A stretch of DNA of 64,000 nt from Physcomitrium patens (Eukaryota > Streptophyta > Bryopsida > Funariales > Funariaceae). Of this stretch, positions 33,604 through 45,265 are shown piece after piece. The DNA is taken from assembly GCF_000002425.4 (NCBI RefSeq), contig NC_037267.1, positions 12,039,533 to 12,103,532 of the forward strand, written 5' to 3'. Both the position numbers and the translations under genes were made by a program. Below the pieces are notes generated by a model that was not told the origin of the DNA, made no database searches, and saw only the letters and a list, made by a program, of their open reading frames with translations. Within the stretch, counting starts at the first letter, position 1. Each line of letters begins with the position of its first letter.

Positions 33604-36319
33604 ATGCAGCGAAATTTTTCAGTCGATGATATCTTGGGCACATTCTGGAAGTTGGATACCCATGGGGACCCTAAAGGTACTGTTGTACCAATCCCCGAAG
33701 AGGTGGAAGATGATGAAGAAAATCATATTCCGGTGGTGGAGTCCCTCAGAACGATCGAGGTGGACAGGGGCATGAATCGGAGCGCATCTGAGTATGCATT
33801 TCAGGAGTTTCTAAAAGTGAGTGAAGCTGGCGGAGGGTTTTTGCGGCCAAAAAGTCGGTTCAACGATGAGGACATCAGGCACAATAATGATGATGAGGAT
33901 GATACCGACCCTCCTAGTCCTGCGAGCCCTGGATCTCCCGAAACCTCCGAAAATAGAACCGAGTTATCTAAGCAAGGATCGGACGATTTCAACGAGGCTG
34001 ACAAAGTGCTGTGCATGCCACCCACTGCACCACCGAAACAAGAGATCCGCACGAAGGGCGGGATTGTTGATCAAGTGGAGGATGCCTTGAATCCTTTGTT
34101 TTCAGGTATTCGACACGAGGTTGAGAGTGCTGCCACCGTGTCAAACAGTCCTCAAGAATACGAGTACTTTCTGAAGCATAAACTCGATATGGCTTGTGCT
34201 GCTGTTGCCCTTAGTCGGGTAAGATTCTCACTTCCACGACACGCTGAACTGCAAACACATTTCCTCCATTGATTTGGGCTTTTTTTTTGTTATTTTAGAT
34301 GTTTAGTCTTGGATGTTTTTCTCCTATGGCCAATTTAAATCGTCTGAAGAACAGTTGCTGAATTATGACTCTATTTCTACATGCTCACTGTTGATTTCTT
34401 CATATGCACAGTAAGGTCATCCACATGCCGATCTTTGCATAGTTTCTTTGGTTGAACAAAACTTAGAAGAAACACATATAGTACGGTTGTCATAGTGTCT
34501 GACGATTCTAATGCTTTTGCAAGCAGTCTACTGTCGGTGGGGCTAAAGCTGGGCCACTAACTCTGCAGTCGAGCATTACTCCAGGAGCAAATGGTACGTG
34601 GTACTTACTCAATATTCTCACCTGCATCAAATTTCAGGTTTCTCTGCTAACAACATCATTAACCTTAATAAGGTGGAGCTCTCACCAACCAAAGCTCTGC
34701 AATTTGATGGATCTTTATCTTTTGACAATATCGCCGAAAGTGTTGTAAGATGAGATAGCTCGAGGAAGTACTTCACTGCAATCTTAACTATATTGGTCGC
34801 ATGGAATATCGTGCCTTCGCGGCCATTTTTGCGTTCAAGGGACCTCGCTGATCTTATAGCCTCGTGAGTTTTTGTGTAGGTATTTTTTCGCCTCCTCAGG
34901 TACAGGAGTTACAAATATAGTATAGGGCTTCTTTATCGTTGTGTGGAATTCTTTTTAACCGTCAACGGGTACTTTTCAGATATTATTAGTGGAGATCCAA
35001 TTGGTATTCCTGCGCTGCCTCCGAAGCCTGAATATGGTGCTGTAGTTCCTCCAGCCAGAAGTCGAGCTATTACGAGTGGCTCAGATGTTTCTGAAGATGA
35101 TGAATCGGAGCAGGGTCAAAATGCGCCACCTGGTGACATTAAGCGTGTGAAGAGGTGACGACTTGTATGACTATTGTTCTTCTAGTAGTTCTTGTTTTCT
35201 CGGTTGACTAAGGCTAGCTCAAGACTGGTAAAGAAGCTGAGGTAATCGGGACATATGTTGTGTCTAATAGGGGAAATGAAAAATAGAACACGTGCTTAGA
35301 TTCCAATTGGCGGTTGCATCCATGATAGGTTTGTTGGTTGCAACTATCTGATTGCGTTCCATTCTTGTGAAACTTTGCAGGATGCTCTCCAACAGAGAGT
35401 CAGCACGACGATCACGGAGGAGGAAGCAAGCACATTTGACTGAACTTGAGACTCAGGTCTGATGTTTACACTTTGTGGAATTGTCAGATATGTATATACG
35501 AGAAACAGGTTTAGTATCAGCATGATTCTATATCTGTCTAAATACGTGAATGTTCTCAAATTGACGGTATTCCCGCCAGGCAGATTTGTGAAGATTTACA
35601 CATAATACTTTCTACAGTAATTTGTAAAACACCTCTTTGAATTTGGCTTTGGTGTGTCTCCAGGCTGCTCAATTGCGTGCTGAGAATAGCTCAATCTTAA
35701 AGAGGGTAGCTGAAATCTCACTCAAGTTTCAAGAAGCAGCCTTAGAAAATCGTGTCCTCAAGGCAGATGTTGCATCCTTGCAAGCAAAGGTGAATGATTT
35801 TGGCATGAACCGAAACTCAGTTCTCTTGTAATTACTGCTTTGTAATTTTCAGAGGACAACATTTCTGACCTCCCTGAGAAAAATCACTTAAATGCTGCCA
35901 TGCAGATTGAATCACTTTAGTCACTCAGATTTGCTTATGTAGAACAATGCATCACGAACTGTTTGGTTCTAAAATATGTGTGAATACCATTTTTGCAGCT
36001 GAAGATAGCAGAAAGCATGGTAGCTGGGACAACTGATGGACGAATTGGGTCCATGGATTTGCCACAGTCTACCCCAAGATATATGACCTACACAACAGGG
36101 GGTAATGGTTCGCAGTATTTGCAACAAGCTCCTGTCGTGCAGCAAGAACAGCAGCAAGGATTCGCTGGAACCAAAATGGGGCGAACACCATCAATGCAGC
36201 GGGTTGCAAGTCTCGAACATTTACAGAAGCGAATTCGTGGAGGCCCAACGTGTAACAACCCCATGTGGGGTGGGTCCTTTGAGGACGGGCACTCCATGTT
36301 GGAGCAACATGAGGACTGA
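33604..36319 (+). CDS. bZIP: Group C bZIP transcription factor (Opaque2/bZIP9-10-25-63 type), copy 1
   Basis: Six exons by GT-AG sites: 33,604-34,218; 34,527-34,593 (acceptor three bases earlier is also possible); 34,980-35,154; 35,381-35,456; 35,664-35,789; 35,999-36,319. All phases fit and give 459 residues. Seen in order: N-terminal [24 protein letters not shown] near residues 57-71; an acidic Pro/Ser-rich part; [23 protein letters not shown] at the end of exon 1; basic region with N-x7-R (N290 to R298); first zipper Leu at 308 and about seven to eight heptads; C-terminal [20 protein letters not shown]. Group C factors act in the nucleus as dimers, often with group S1, on ACGT elements in energy and amino-acid stress responses. 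S62, S418 and S424 fit the SnRK1 consensus (hydrophobic at -5, Arg at -3, hydrophobic at +4), like the known sites of Arabidopsis bZIP63. Exon limits are by inspection. Confidence 0.93.
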
Positions 36320-37774
36320 AAGCTTGACTTGCCTACTAAGGGTATCTGGTCTTTTCCTTTACTTTGCCACCTGTAACGAGACCCCAGTGAGATAAGGGGG
36401 GAGGAGACTGGAAGGACATGTGATTAACTGGAGATCGAGAGTCTCTCTCAGTATTCGAAGGAGCAGACGTATCACGTAAGAACCATGGATCGTGATTGGC
36501 AAATTGAAAGCAGGCAATGCGTACCTGGATCGGTGCTGTTATATTAGCTCTTAGTTTGTTCCGCTTTAACTGTCTGAACACAGGGTAGAATAAGGTGATC
36601 TTCGGATTTCACGGCCAAGCAGCAATGATAGCAACCGAGAAGGTTGAACTCTATGGTTCCCTTGCAACTTCAGTGATCGCTCTGAACATCTGGCAAGGTG
36701 AACAAAACTGGTTGAGTTCAGCATTTTGCAAACACTATTTAGGATTATACGAGTGCAGTTTGGAGAATTTGCGTTGTACAGAATTATATACTGGGACCTT
36801 GTAGACTTAGGATAACTAGATGATTTTTCATGGACCCAAGCACGCAAGTGATCTCTCAATTACTTGATTACCACATTGTTTGACTTACTCTTGGAAGGGG
36901 TGTCAATATGGGATTTAGGGCATCAGTGAACTACTCATACAAATGTTTTGTCTACATTACTCTTGTATTTCAGTGTTTGTAATGTCATTACAAATGATTA
37001 AGTTTAGATTCATCAATTCATTTCAGTTCAATCTTTCTAAGTTTTCTAGCGTCTTTCCACTGTTTAACAAGATTCTTATCTTGAGAACCGTCAATCACCA
37101 TCAACTTCAAAGGCTTTGATTGAATTGTAGGGGAAGTTGATATTGTTGACCACGTGTTAAAGAGAGGTTCATAGCTTCTAGATGCACCAGGAAAGTGCTC
37201 ACATTAAAATTTCACACAAGAAACTGACTGCATTCAGGTGCCCACTGTGAGTTGGCCCCCAAATAAGAGTAGGGTTCATTTGGACGCTGTAAATTTTATG
37301 TGTTTATCCTTTCACTGGAAGTGGAGGGATTCCAATCTATTAGACAACGCAGGCATCCATACATGCGGCTCTCGTTGCTCCAAGTAAGTCACGCCATGTA
37401 TTCGATGGAATTTATAAATTTTCAACATCATACACTTGTTTCTGTGTAGGGGGGGGGAGGGGGGGGAGTTGTTGAATGGGATTTGTCTGCAAAGAATTTT
37501 GCAAATTCGTTCTGTACAAAAGTATTTAGTCTCTACATGTGCCCCTAACACAGTCCAACCTTATGGTTCTGAGTGGGAGCGAATCGAAATGATTTCAATC
37601 TATTCCTTTCCAGGGGAACAATTACTCCCCGTTGAAGTGTTCACGTAGTATCTCCACTCACCTATGTTCGTCATCAGTTAGCATTGGCGTCGTGGAGTGA
37701 GTCACAGCAATATAGTTTAAACACAATTATAATAACAAACTTAGTAAAAACGAAACTCTTAAGAAATCAATTGT
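36320..37774. other. Spacer between the two convergent bZIP genes (3' UTRs)
   Basis: The two stop codons face each other across 1,455 bases, which must hold both 3' untranslated regions. A G-rich tract at 37,449-37,467 (two runs of eight or more G split by an A) lies in it. Open frames are short and unrecognised. No separate gene is supported. Confidence 0.6.
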
Positions 37775-39986
37775 TTAGATGTCATGTTGTTCCACCATGG
37801 CTGGGCCCTCCATCTCCCAGTAGCTGTTCCCGGAGGGAGTGTTGCAAGTCACGCCGCTCCGGATGCGCTTCTGCAGATGCTCCAAGCTGGCAACGCGCTG
37901 CATCGACGGGGTACGTCCCATCTTACCCAGACCAGTACTACTCTGTTGGTGATCCTGGTGTGCTAAAGGAGTATTTTCCTTTACCTGCTGCATATACTGC
38001 GCGGATTCATCGGCGACGGGCTGCATTTCGTAAGGCAACACATATCTCAAGCTGGGTTCCAAGATAAATTGTCCACCAGGAATTTGTCCATGCCTCGCCA
38101 TCAAATCTCGTGCTGCCATATTCACCTGATTGCATTTGTAGGAAAAGCCGTAAGAAAAAGACGCATCCATAAAGAAGTAAGACCTGAAGAGATGAAATGC
38201 ATGATATTCCACAGGACTGACGCAATCGGACACGTACCTTGGCACGTAAGGCTTCGCAATCTGCCGTGAGAACACGATTGTCAATAGCTGCTTCTTGGAA
38301 CTTTTGACTGATATCTTGGAGTCTCTGCAACAGATTTGTATTCTCAACCCTCAATTGAGCTACCTGCATTTCCAGCTCACTCAAATGGGCCTGTTTTCTT
38401 CTACGAGATCTTCTGGCAGATTCGCGGTTAGACAGCATCCTGGACCACCAGAATAATACATTTGAGGCTCAGTGCAGTTGCGAAGTATGTTGAAAAAGGA
38501 TGTGTAATTGTGTACGGCGACAGTAGATGCTTGCTGCTCAAACTACGTACCTCTTGACGCGTTTGATGTCACCAGGTGCTGTCTTTCCGTTCTGCTCGTC
38601 ATGTTCTTCATCTTCAGAGACTTCCGAGCCGCTGGTGATTGGTCGACTCTTTCCCACATCTGCATCGGATTTCTCCGCAGCAGGAAGGTTACAAGCTGAT
38701 GTTTTTCCTTTCGGAGGAAGTGTTCCTGCACGTTAATAATCAGAATTAGTCCAACCGCACTTTCTCTCCTGCCTCATCCTCTGCCCGCACTAAAGATGCA
38801 GCACTAATTCAGGCTTCAGATGATTAGAACTCGTGTCAAACTCTTCAATCACAAAACATCACTACAAAACCCAATCTCAAAGAAATCCGGGTACAAATAA
38901 TACCAGATGCTTGGATTTTTGGTGATGGTTCTGCTCGCCCAACACTAGCTTCCGCTGATCCTCTTGTCTGTCTTGCCTTTGCCTGTTGCCAAATTAACTT
39001 CTGGATTGTCAGCATCCATATCATAAGTAACGTTTTACTTTTCTTTTGCAAATGAGCCAAACAACCATCGAATCCCCGTCTCCTTATTATTCTCTGTACT
39101 ACCTTACCTGGAGACGGCTGCCACTTTCACTCTCTCAATACTTGCCGATGTCTAGTATTGTGTTCAACTCATAATCTGATCAAACTCCTCCGGCCATAAA
39201 CATTCTTCCAGAATTAAATTCAACTAGCATTTCGCTTCCCTGAGATACACATTCTCTCGCTACGGAGGTTCATCTTTGGTGAAATTTAATCCATCTGAGC
39301 ATGCATCACCAAAACACATCTGAAGCATATAGAGGCACATAACTGTCACAAAATTGCAGGCTTTATGGAGATAGCACAAGTACCCGAGTCATGGCGACTG
39401 CAGCACAAGCCATCTCCAGCTTGTGTTTTAAAATGTATTCGTATTCCTGGGGATATCTAACCCCATCCAGGGTGTCAGGCGCGACAGGGTTACCGGCTAT
39501 TCGAGCATGGGCAGTAATCGCTTCATTGTCGTCACGCATACCTGAGAACAAAGGGTTCAACGCGCCCTCCACTACAACACTCGGATCGTTGTCGTCCACA
39601 ACCTGAAGTTCCTCACTTGTCCCCATGGGCGCGGAGAAATCTGAGCTTCCGGAGTGAGGATATAATCGAAGCTCGGCTGCACTGATGTAAGGCTCCTCAC
39701 CTACATCTTCCTCCTCAGCCCTGAGAGATTCCTTCACTTTCTGTGCCTCGGGTTCGCACACCTTGACATCGCCATGCTCCATCAGGAACCGGCTCTTGCA
39801 AGCAGGCCGCAGCTTGAGGGCCCCTGGGCCAGCGGCAGCGGAGTGGCTGTCTTTAAGAAATTCTTGAAAAGACCATTCGGATGCACTCCTGTTAATCGTC
39901 GTGGATGCTGCTGCCTTGTCTACAAGATTGGCAGAATCGTCCCAGAATGTGCCCACGAGATCGTCGACGGAAGATGAGTGTTCCAT
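37775..39986 (-). CDS. bZIP: Group C bZIP transcription factor, copy 2 (inverted paralogue)
   Basis: Five exons read on the minus strand: 39,986-39,384; 38,982-38,904; 38,725-38,551; 38,439-38,238; 38,125-37,775. All phases fit and give 469 residues. Layout matches copy 1: [24 protein letters not shown] (residues 31-45), an acidic middle, [23 protein letters not shown] at the end of exon 1, the basic region NRESARRSR starting at N290, a zipper with Leu/Ile heptads, and the C-terminal [20 protein letters not shown]36, S427 and S433 fit the SnRK1 consensus. The third exon is 175 nt in both genes and the coding length before the basic-region exon is 857 nt in both. One intron inside the zipper of copy 1 is absent here: a single 202-nt exon replaces exons of 76 and 126 nt. 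Convergent with copy 1, so probably an inverted tandem duplicate. Confidence 0.93.
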
Positions 39987-40159
39987 ATCTTGGGGGGGAG
40001 ATTGGGGGGAAGATTGAGGCGTCGTAGCTTGACCTCTGAGCGACCTGGCTCCCCTAATTTCTCCCTAGACTTGGCTCTCTTAGTTGACACGGTGCGGAAG
40101 ACTAAGCCCAATTTGTACCCGCTCCACTTCGCCTGCACACTCCCGATTGACCAACACAT
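39920..40159 (-). CDS. Possible upstream ORF overlapping the start of bZIP copy 2
   Basis: An ATG at 40,159, the nearest ATG upstream of the bZIP start on this strand, opens a 79-residue frame that runs past the bZIP ATG in a different frame and ends 67 bases inside the coding region. If the transcript starts upstream of it, this would limit initiation at the main ATG. The peptide shows no family resemblance, and the frame may simply lie in promoter DNA. Confidence 0.25.
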   Translation of the reverse strand: MCWSIGSVQAKWSGYKLGLVFRTVSTKRAKSREKLGEPGRSEVKLRRLNLPPNLPPKIWNTHLPSTISWAHSGTILPIL

Positions 40160-40913
40160 ATGGAACTGAATGAAGACCCCAACGAGGATTGCTGGGATGG
40201 GTTACCTCGACCAATCTAGTGCTCGTGCTAGGTCTTTATCATGATCACAAGCTGAAGGGGTCGCCTGAAATATTTCTTCGTCGTCGACAGACAACTACCT
40301 TGTGAGTGATGGCCAGTTCCACGAGCGCCACTTAAAAGTACCAGTCCGATTGGCTTCGGAATTTTTTTCTTTCAAGCAAAAACTAGCTGCATCTAATTGA
40401 ATAGCTTTGGCTTAATTCCAATCCGGATCAGAAGAATCCAGCCCCGACGGATTAAACACACGGAGATCTTGATGTACACATAAAAGCAACTACGTTACAC
40501 TGGTGGTCTGAAACTTGTAGTGTGCTCTAGAGTATCGGTGGAACTTCGACAGATATGGGAAAAGATAATTGAGTTATGAGAAAATCACAGGGTGTACCAC
40601 CAAGTCTATAAGCTTGGATTGCTACAATCAAACTTGTCACCGATTACGGCAGCTATCGAGCAAGGAGACAGAGACACGAAGATTCAAAATAACTGAAAAT
40701 TACAACTCTCACTGATAATTTCAAGGACAACCTAGATATGTGACGACCAGCTTCCCGCGAGAGAGAATACTGGAGTCAAGGCGCACTTCCCAAACGGAAA
40801 TATGCTGATCAACTTTCCCGATGAACAACCCACATCAACTTCTCCAAATTTCACAAGTGTACACTCACGGGCAGATTGACTCTGCACTGCTCAAGTACTC
40901 CGAAAGAAACCAG

Positions 40914-40948
<35 letters not shown>

Positions 40949-41700
40949 AGCTCTCAACTCACGGAGCAATCCCACAACCCACTGTCTCGAGTGGAGGCAC
41001 AGGGGGGTTTTGATACCGATCCAAGAGCTAAACCCCTCACGAGCACTGTGCGGGTGTGGGGCAGGATTTTCTAAAGCAGCAAGTCGTTTTCCGTGACACT
41101 CTCGTCAACACCGGACCCGAATGTGAGAGATCGCGCCGGCTCCCTCAAGAAAGCAGCTCACTCCTCGTGATGACTACTACTCACTCCAGCCGTCGTCTGC
41201 TTCCACTTGGACTCTAGATCACACGAAGCCCGCTCAGGGAGATCGCTCGCTCCACTTTACTTTCGACAGTGACGAGGAATCGGAACAATCACAACCCCCA
41301 TTTCAGTCTCTCTCTCAATCTCTCCTTTGCCTTTGGACCCCACGTTCATGCCAGTGAGAGCAGGAGACGCGCGTGGCGATCGATCAGGCGCTTCACTTCG
41401 TGGAAACGTGCTCCGCAGCCTGCAAAGCCAATGCATTAGAGCATCCTGCGCCGGGGCGAGACCCGCAACAGGTGGGGCTCGCACGCCCCGGCGCTCCCGA
41501 CCTGGCCAGGCGTCTACGTGCCTTCCATCCAACGGCCACGGTGCGAGTCCGAGGGCTACGATCGGCAGCTATGGATACGGCAAGTCAAACGGAACCGTCT
41601 AGTGGATATGAGGTCTTATCCAGCGTGACGTGGCCGTGTGGGCTAGTGTTCTACGCAGAATGGTCTCTCTCTCCCACTCGCCTGTTCTGCAATTGGAATT
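39987..41700 (-). promoter_or_regulatory. Leader and promoter region of bZIP copy 2
   Basis: Gene-like to GC-rich DNA upstream of copy 2, with an A33 run at 40,914-40,946 and a CpG-containing GC-rich part at 41,100-41,600. Open frames on both strands of the GC-rich part look like composition effects. No clear TATA box was fixed. Confidence 0.5.
40914..40946 (+). repeat. A33 homopolymer
   Basis: 33 consecutive A on the plus strand in the upstream region of bZIP copy 2. Confidence 0.95.
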
Positions 41701-42150
41701 AGCCGTCATCTGTCAGACGGTTGGTTGCGCTTGGAACTGGCCTACTGGGGTGGTAGTGGCTTTGCATGGTGAGATCAGTTTCGTCCGCTTTACAATCATG
41801 GTGTCGCGCTGCATTGCAAATGGGAGTATGTGGGAGGAGTCTTCTGGTGCTTCTTGCCTAGCCTTGTCTCCTGCCTTCCTATTTTCTATGCACAAGCTTG
41901 TGTGGAGTGCACTTTACTCATTTCATTCATGGGGTGGGTTTGTGAATGGATGTCTGGATGAATGAATTATTGGATGGATGGATGAGATGTGATGAGATGT
42001 GATGCTGGGTGGTGGGTAAAGCTGCATTAGAGTTGACCAGAAAGTACTTCTAATATTGCCCTTCATAGTTGTGCTTCATGGTCTCGGTTGGAGGGGGGGG
42101 GGGGTAATGTCAAGCACCCAAGCATATGCTGGCCTCATATGTGTGTGTGT

Positions 42151-42184
<34 letters not shown>

Positions 42185-43842
42185 ATTACTTTTCTAAGGA
42201 TGAGAGTGCCTGCTTCCTCCTGTGTCTAACCCAGGTTCACATGTGTCATACCACTTGCTTAATTTTTGATACTACTGGAAAAAGCTTACAATGATTATTG
42301 TGCTCCTCTGTACCCAGATTTATTTTCCAGTTAGATTTAGTGTCAGTGTGTTCTGGTTTATGGGACTTTCTAAAATAAAGACCAAATGTCACAATGCAAA
42401 TTAAAGTCTAAAAAATGAAAAAATACAAAAACAAAAACATAAACATAAAAAAAACAAAACAAAACAAAATGAAATGAAATGAAACAGAATACCAATCCCT
42501 GGATTATTTTTTTCATGTTCTCAATCGTTTTTTGTCATTATTGTCTCACACACAAAATGGGGTTTGGGATTAAACATGTGCTAAATGTGAAAGATGAGTT
42601 GGAAATTTCCTTCAAATTTACGAAACCACTTTTAAAATGTGATGAAGGGCTTAACTCTTAAAAAATGAAAATATAAACATAGTTTAAACAAGGCAGATGC
42701 TGTTCCAGGTTGATAATTATGATTTTGTTTAGGCTTCTGTTCAAATAAGCAGTTTGGTGGCATTTTATCAGCCTGGTTTTCTTCCTGACCACTATTAGTT
42801 TTTTATTATTTATAATAATAATTGAAGTGTTCTCTTGATCTCAGACCACTTGAGCCTCCACTTCTTGCTGCTTCAGCCCTAGCAATAGCCTTTGCAATAT
42901 GGGGATCCATGTGGTGAGGCTTGTGGGGCCAAATTTAGCAGATATGCTTTTGCCCATGGTGGAACATTCTTAATAGTGAATTATAAGAATAGCCCAGAGT
43001 TGAGCAAGCAAGGGGAACGGGTTGGTGGTTCTAGAAACTTCTAACTCAAGCTTTCTTGGGTATTCATTCATTCATCCGTTCATCCATTAACATATCTGTC
43101 CATTGTGCTCCCGAGCTTCACCAAATGTGTGTCAAACAAAGGCCCAGAGTTTGGGATTTAGGGGGGGGGACCGATTTCCATAGCACAAGCAGGAGAACAA
43201 AAATTTAAGTATGTCTTGGGCAATGGATAGTGTATTGAAGTGAAGTCGAGGAGCATTAATACCTTTGCTCCACCACTCATAAAACTAATATTTTGAGTAA
43301 AAAAAAGGTAAAGAGTCCATAAATGTTATGAACACAATAGAAAAATGATTCTGCATTCCACAGTTTGAAAATCCTTGAATGGTGCAGTGAAGAATGCCAA
43401 AAACATCATGATAGTAAATAATTAATTAAATCAAACGAAAATAAAATCATAGTAGAAAAATATTATTGCGATTCTTTCCAACAAGGAACTCCAGGATACT
43501 TAAGGTTCATAAACTTTAGAAATTTTTATCCATTGATTTTTTTGTAAAAGGATTCTCAGATAAAAGTATTGTTATCAATTCAAATTTAAAAAATCACAAA
43601 ATATCATTGAACTGTAAATGTATCATATGTTGCAATTTTTTTGAAAATAATTCTAATCCTCCATGTAATTTTATTCTATCTCAATATACATATGTATATA
43701 TAAGGGGAATTATTTTGTGTACAATAAATCAAGGAGGTAAAATTTTCAACAAAATGTTCCATATCACAGCACTATTCTAGAAACACAATGCTATACAACA
43801 TGTTTCAACTCATGAACATAAGACTTAAGCAAAGTACCACAA

Positions 43843-43913
43843 GCTCTCTCTCTCTCTCTCTCTCTCTCTTTCAGTATGTATATATATATATATATATATA
43901 AATATATATATAT
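43843..43913. repeat. Compound (TC)n-(TA)n microsatellite
   Basis: About 13 TC units followed after a short spacer by about 17 TA units with one interruption. Confidence 0.95.
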
Positions 43914-44374
43914 GCTACAACCCTTTTTTCTTAGTAGGAGTTCATCAATCCTTGTTTTGGTGCATAATGAAGACATGTGGATAAGAAATGCACCATTGAA
44001 TCATACATCCATGAAGGAATGATGTCCATGGATGCTTTTTTAAGAAAAGTGAATAGCAGGAAGTATTATGCAAACCTGAAAGGATAAACAAAAAGAAGTC
44101 ATTTTGCAACTCTTTCCAGCTTGTGTTTGGTTTTTTTTCTTCTTTTTATTTCTTTTGTTGTGGTGACTTTCATTCCTTTTCTCATATTACATTTAGTACT
44201 TGGATTTGTCAGTGAAAAAAGTAATACACAGTTAAACGCAACCAACTGACAATTTGGAAATTTATTTATTTATTTATTTTTGTATGAATAAGAGACTTCA
44301 ATGAAAGTGTTGTAAACAAAGGGAACTGCAAGCAAATGGAACCATTCTCACATTGTGCAATTCTCACCTAACTC

Positions 44375-44378
<4 letters not shown>

Positions 44379-44409
<31 letters not shown>
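44379..44409. repeat. (TA)n microsatellite
   Basis: About 15 TA units directly before the GC-richer island at 44,415. Confidence 0.95.
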
Positions 44410-44411
<2 letters not shown>

Positions 44412-44414
44412 CTT

Positions 44415-44690
44415 CAGTCCAATGCGTACGTGGCGATCCATCATTGTTTGTGAAGATATCCCGGAAATGGGAGCCAGATGTATTTGTGTTGGGGCGGGCG
44501 GTCATAGGGTCACATTGGCTACATCAGCAGTAGCAGAAGAAGAAGCCAGGCCGGGCAGGGTGTGGGAGCCCATGACCCTAAGGACCCGGTCGCTGACGTG
44601 TACTTTGCGCTTTCTGTACATCCTGTGGTTTCGACAGTCCCTGACAATGGGCACCTTGGGGCCTCGTGACGAGACAAGGTTTTAAAATTT
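44415..44690. other. GC-richer island of unknown nature
   Basis: About 275 bases of clearly higher GC than the several kilobases on either side. Both strands have open frames over it: plus strand with IPEMGARCICVGAGGHRVTL, and minus strand with GPKVPIVRDCRNHRMYRKRK. It also has partial inverted similarity between GGTCATAGGGTCAC and CATGACCCTAAGG. It could be an exon remnant, a structured RNA or a captured fragment. I do not recognise it. Confidence 0.35.
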
Positions 44691-45265
44691 TATAACGAAA
44701 AGAAAAACAAAAACTATGCTTCCATCTTGGATTCTGTTCCATGCTGTTTGAATGCCCCCTGTCCCCTTCAAACCCTGCTTGCTCTAATGAATAATCATGT
44801 CTCTATGAATGTGTCACTATTATGATTCTACATCTTACTAAAATCATGCAATTTTTTAAAAAATTTCAATAATTTATATTCTGTTTTTTACAATTCCTAT
44901 GTCATTTCTTTTTCTTAATTTTTCTTCGTTGATTCCTATACAAATTTCCTTATATTCACCTAATATGTGTATCATACAAATAATCTTATTGTCCTTTACA
45001 AATATTCTTTGTAATGTTTTTACTAGTGTGGGTGAGAGAATCACAAGAACCTATATTTATACAAAAATGGAAAGTAGGATATGAACCTATTGAATGCAAT
45101 AAATTATAAACGAAATTTGAAAGAAAAAGAAAAAGAGAACAATAAAAATTAGAGTTAGTAATGGAAATAAATACACCAATAAAAAAAATTAAAATTATTT
45201 ATAAAAAAAAATCTAAGTCATCACCCTCAAAAAAGAAGGAAGCAGAGAGTTAGTTATGGACATGC
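44691..45265. other. AT-rich spacer
   Basis: No gene or repeat array recognised between the GC-richer island and the inverted-repeat-bounded segment. Confidence 0.6.

Larger units (their letters stand above)
41701..44415. other. Intergenic DNA with microsatellites
   Basis: No gene recognised. It contains GATG-type repeats near 41,970-42,005, a G12 run at 42,093-42,104, (TA)n at 42,152-42,178, (TC)n at 43,843-43,869 next to (TA)n at 43,879-43,913, a TTTA repeat near 44,260-44,280 and (TA)n at 44,379-44,409. Confidence 0.65.

Noticed and set aside
38645-38665. TCCCACATC sequence resembling the upstream element of plant snRNA/telomerase RNA genes
   Set aside because: It lies inside a coding exon of bZIP copy 2, with no TATA box or RNA gene at the required distance.
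41257-41702. Several overlapping frames of about 91-110 residues on both strands upstream of bZIP copy 2
   Set aside because: GC-rich DNA leaves all frames open; none has a recognisable domain, so it is treated as promoter or leader.
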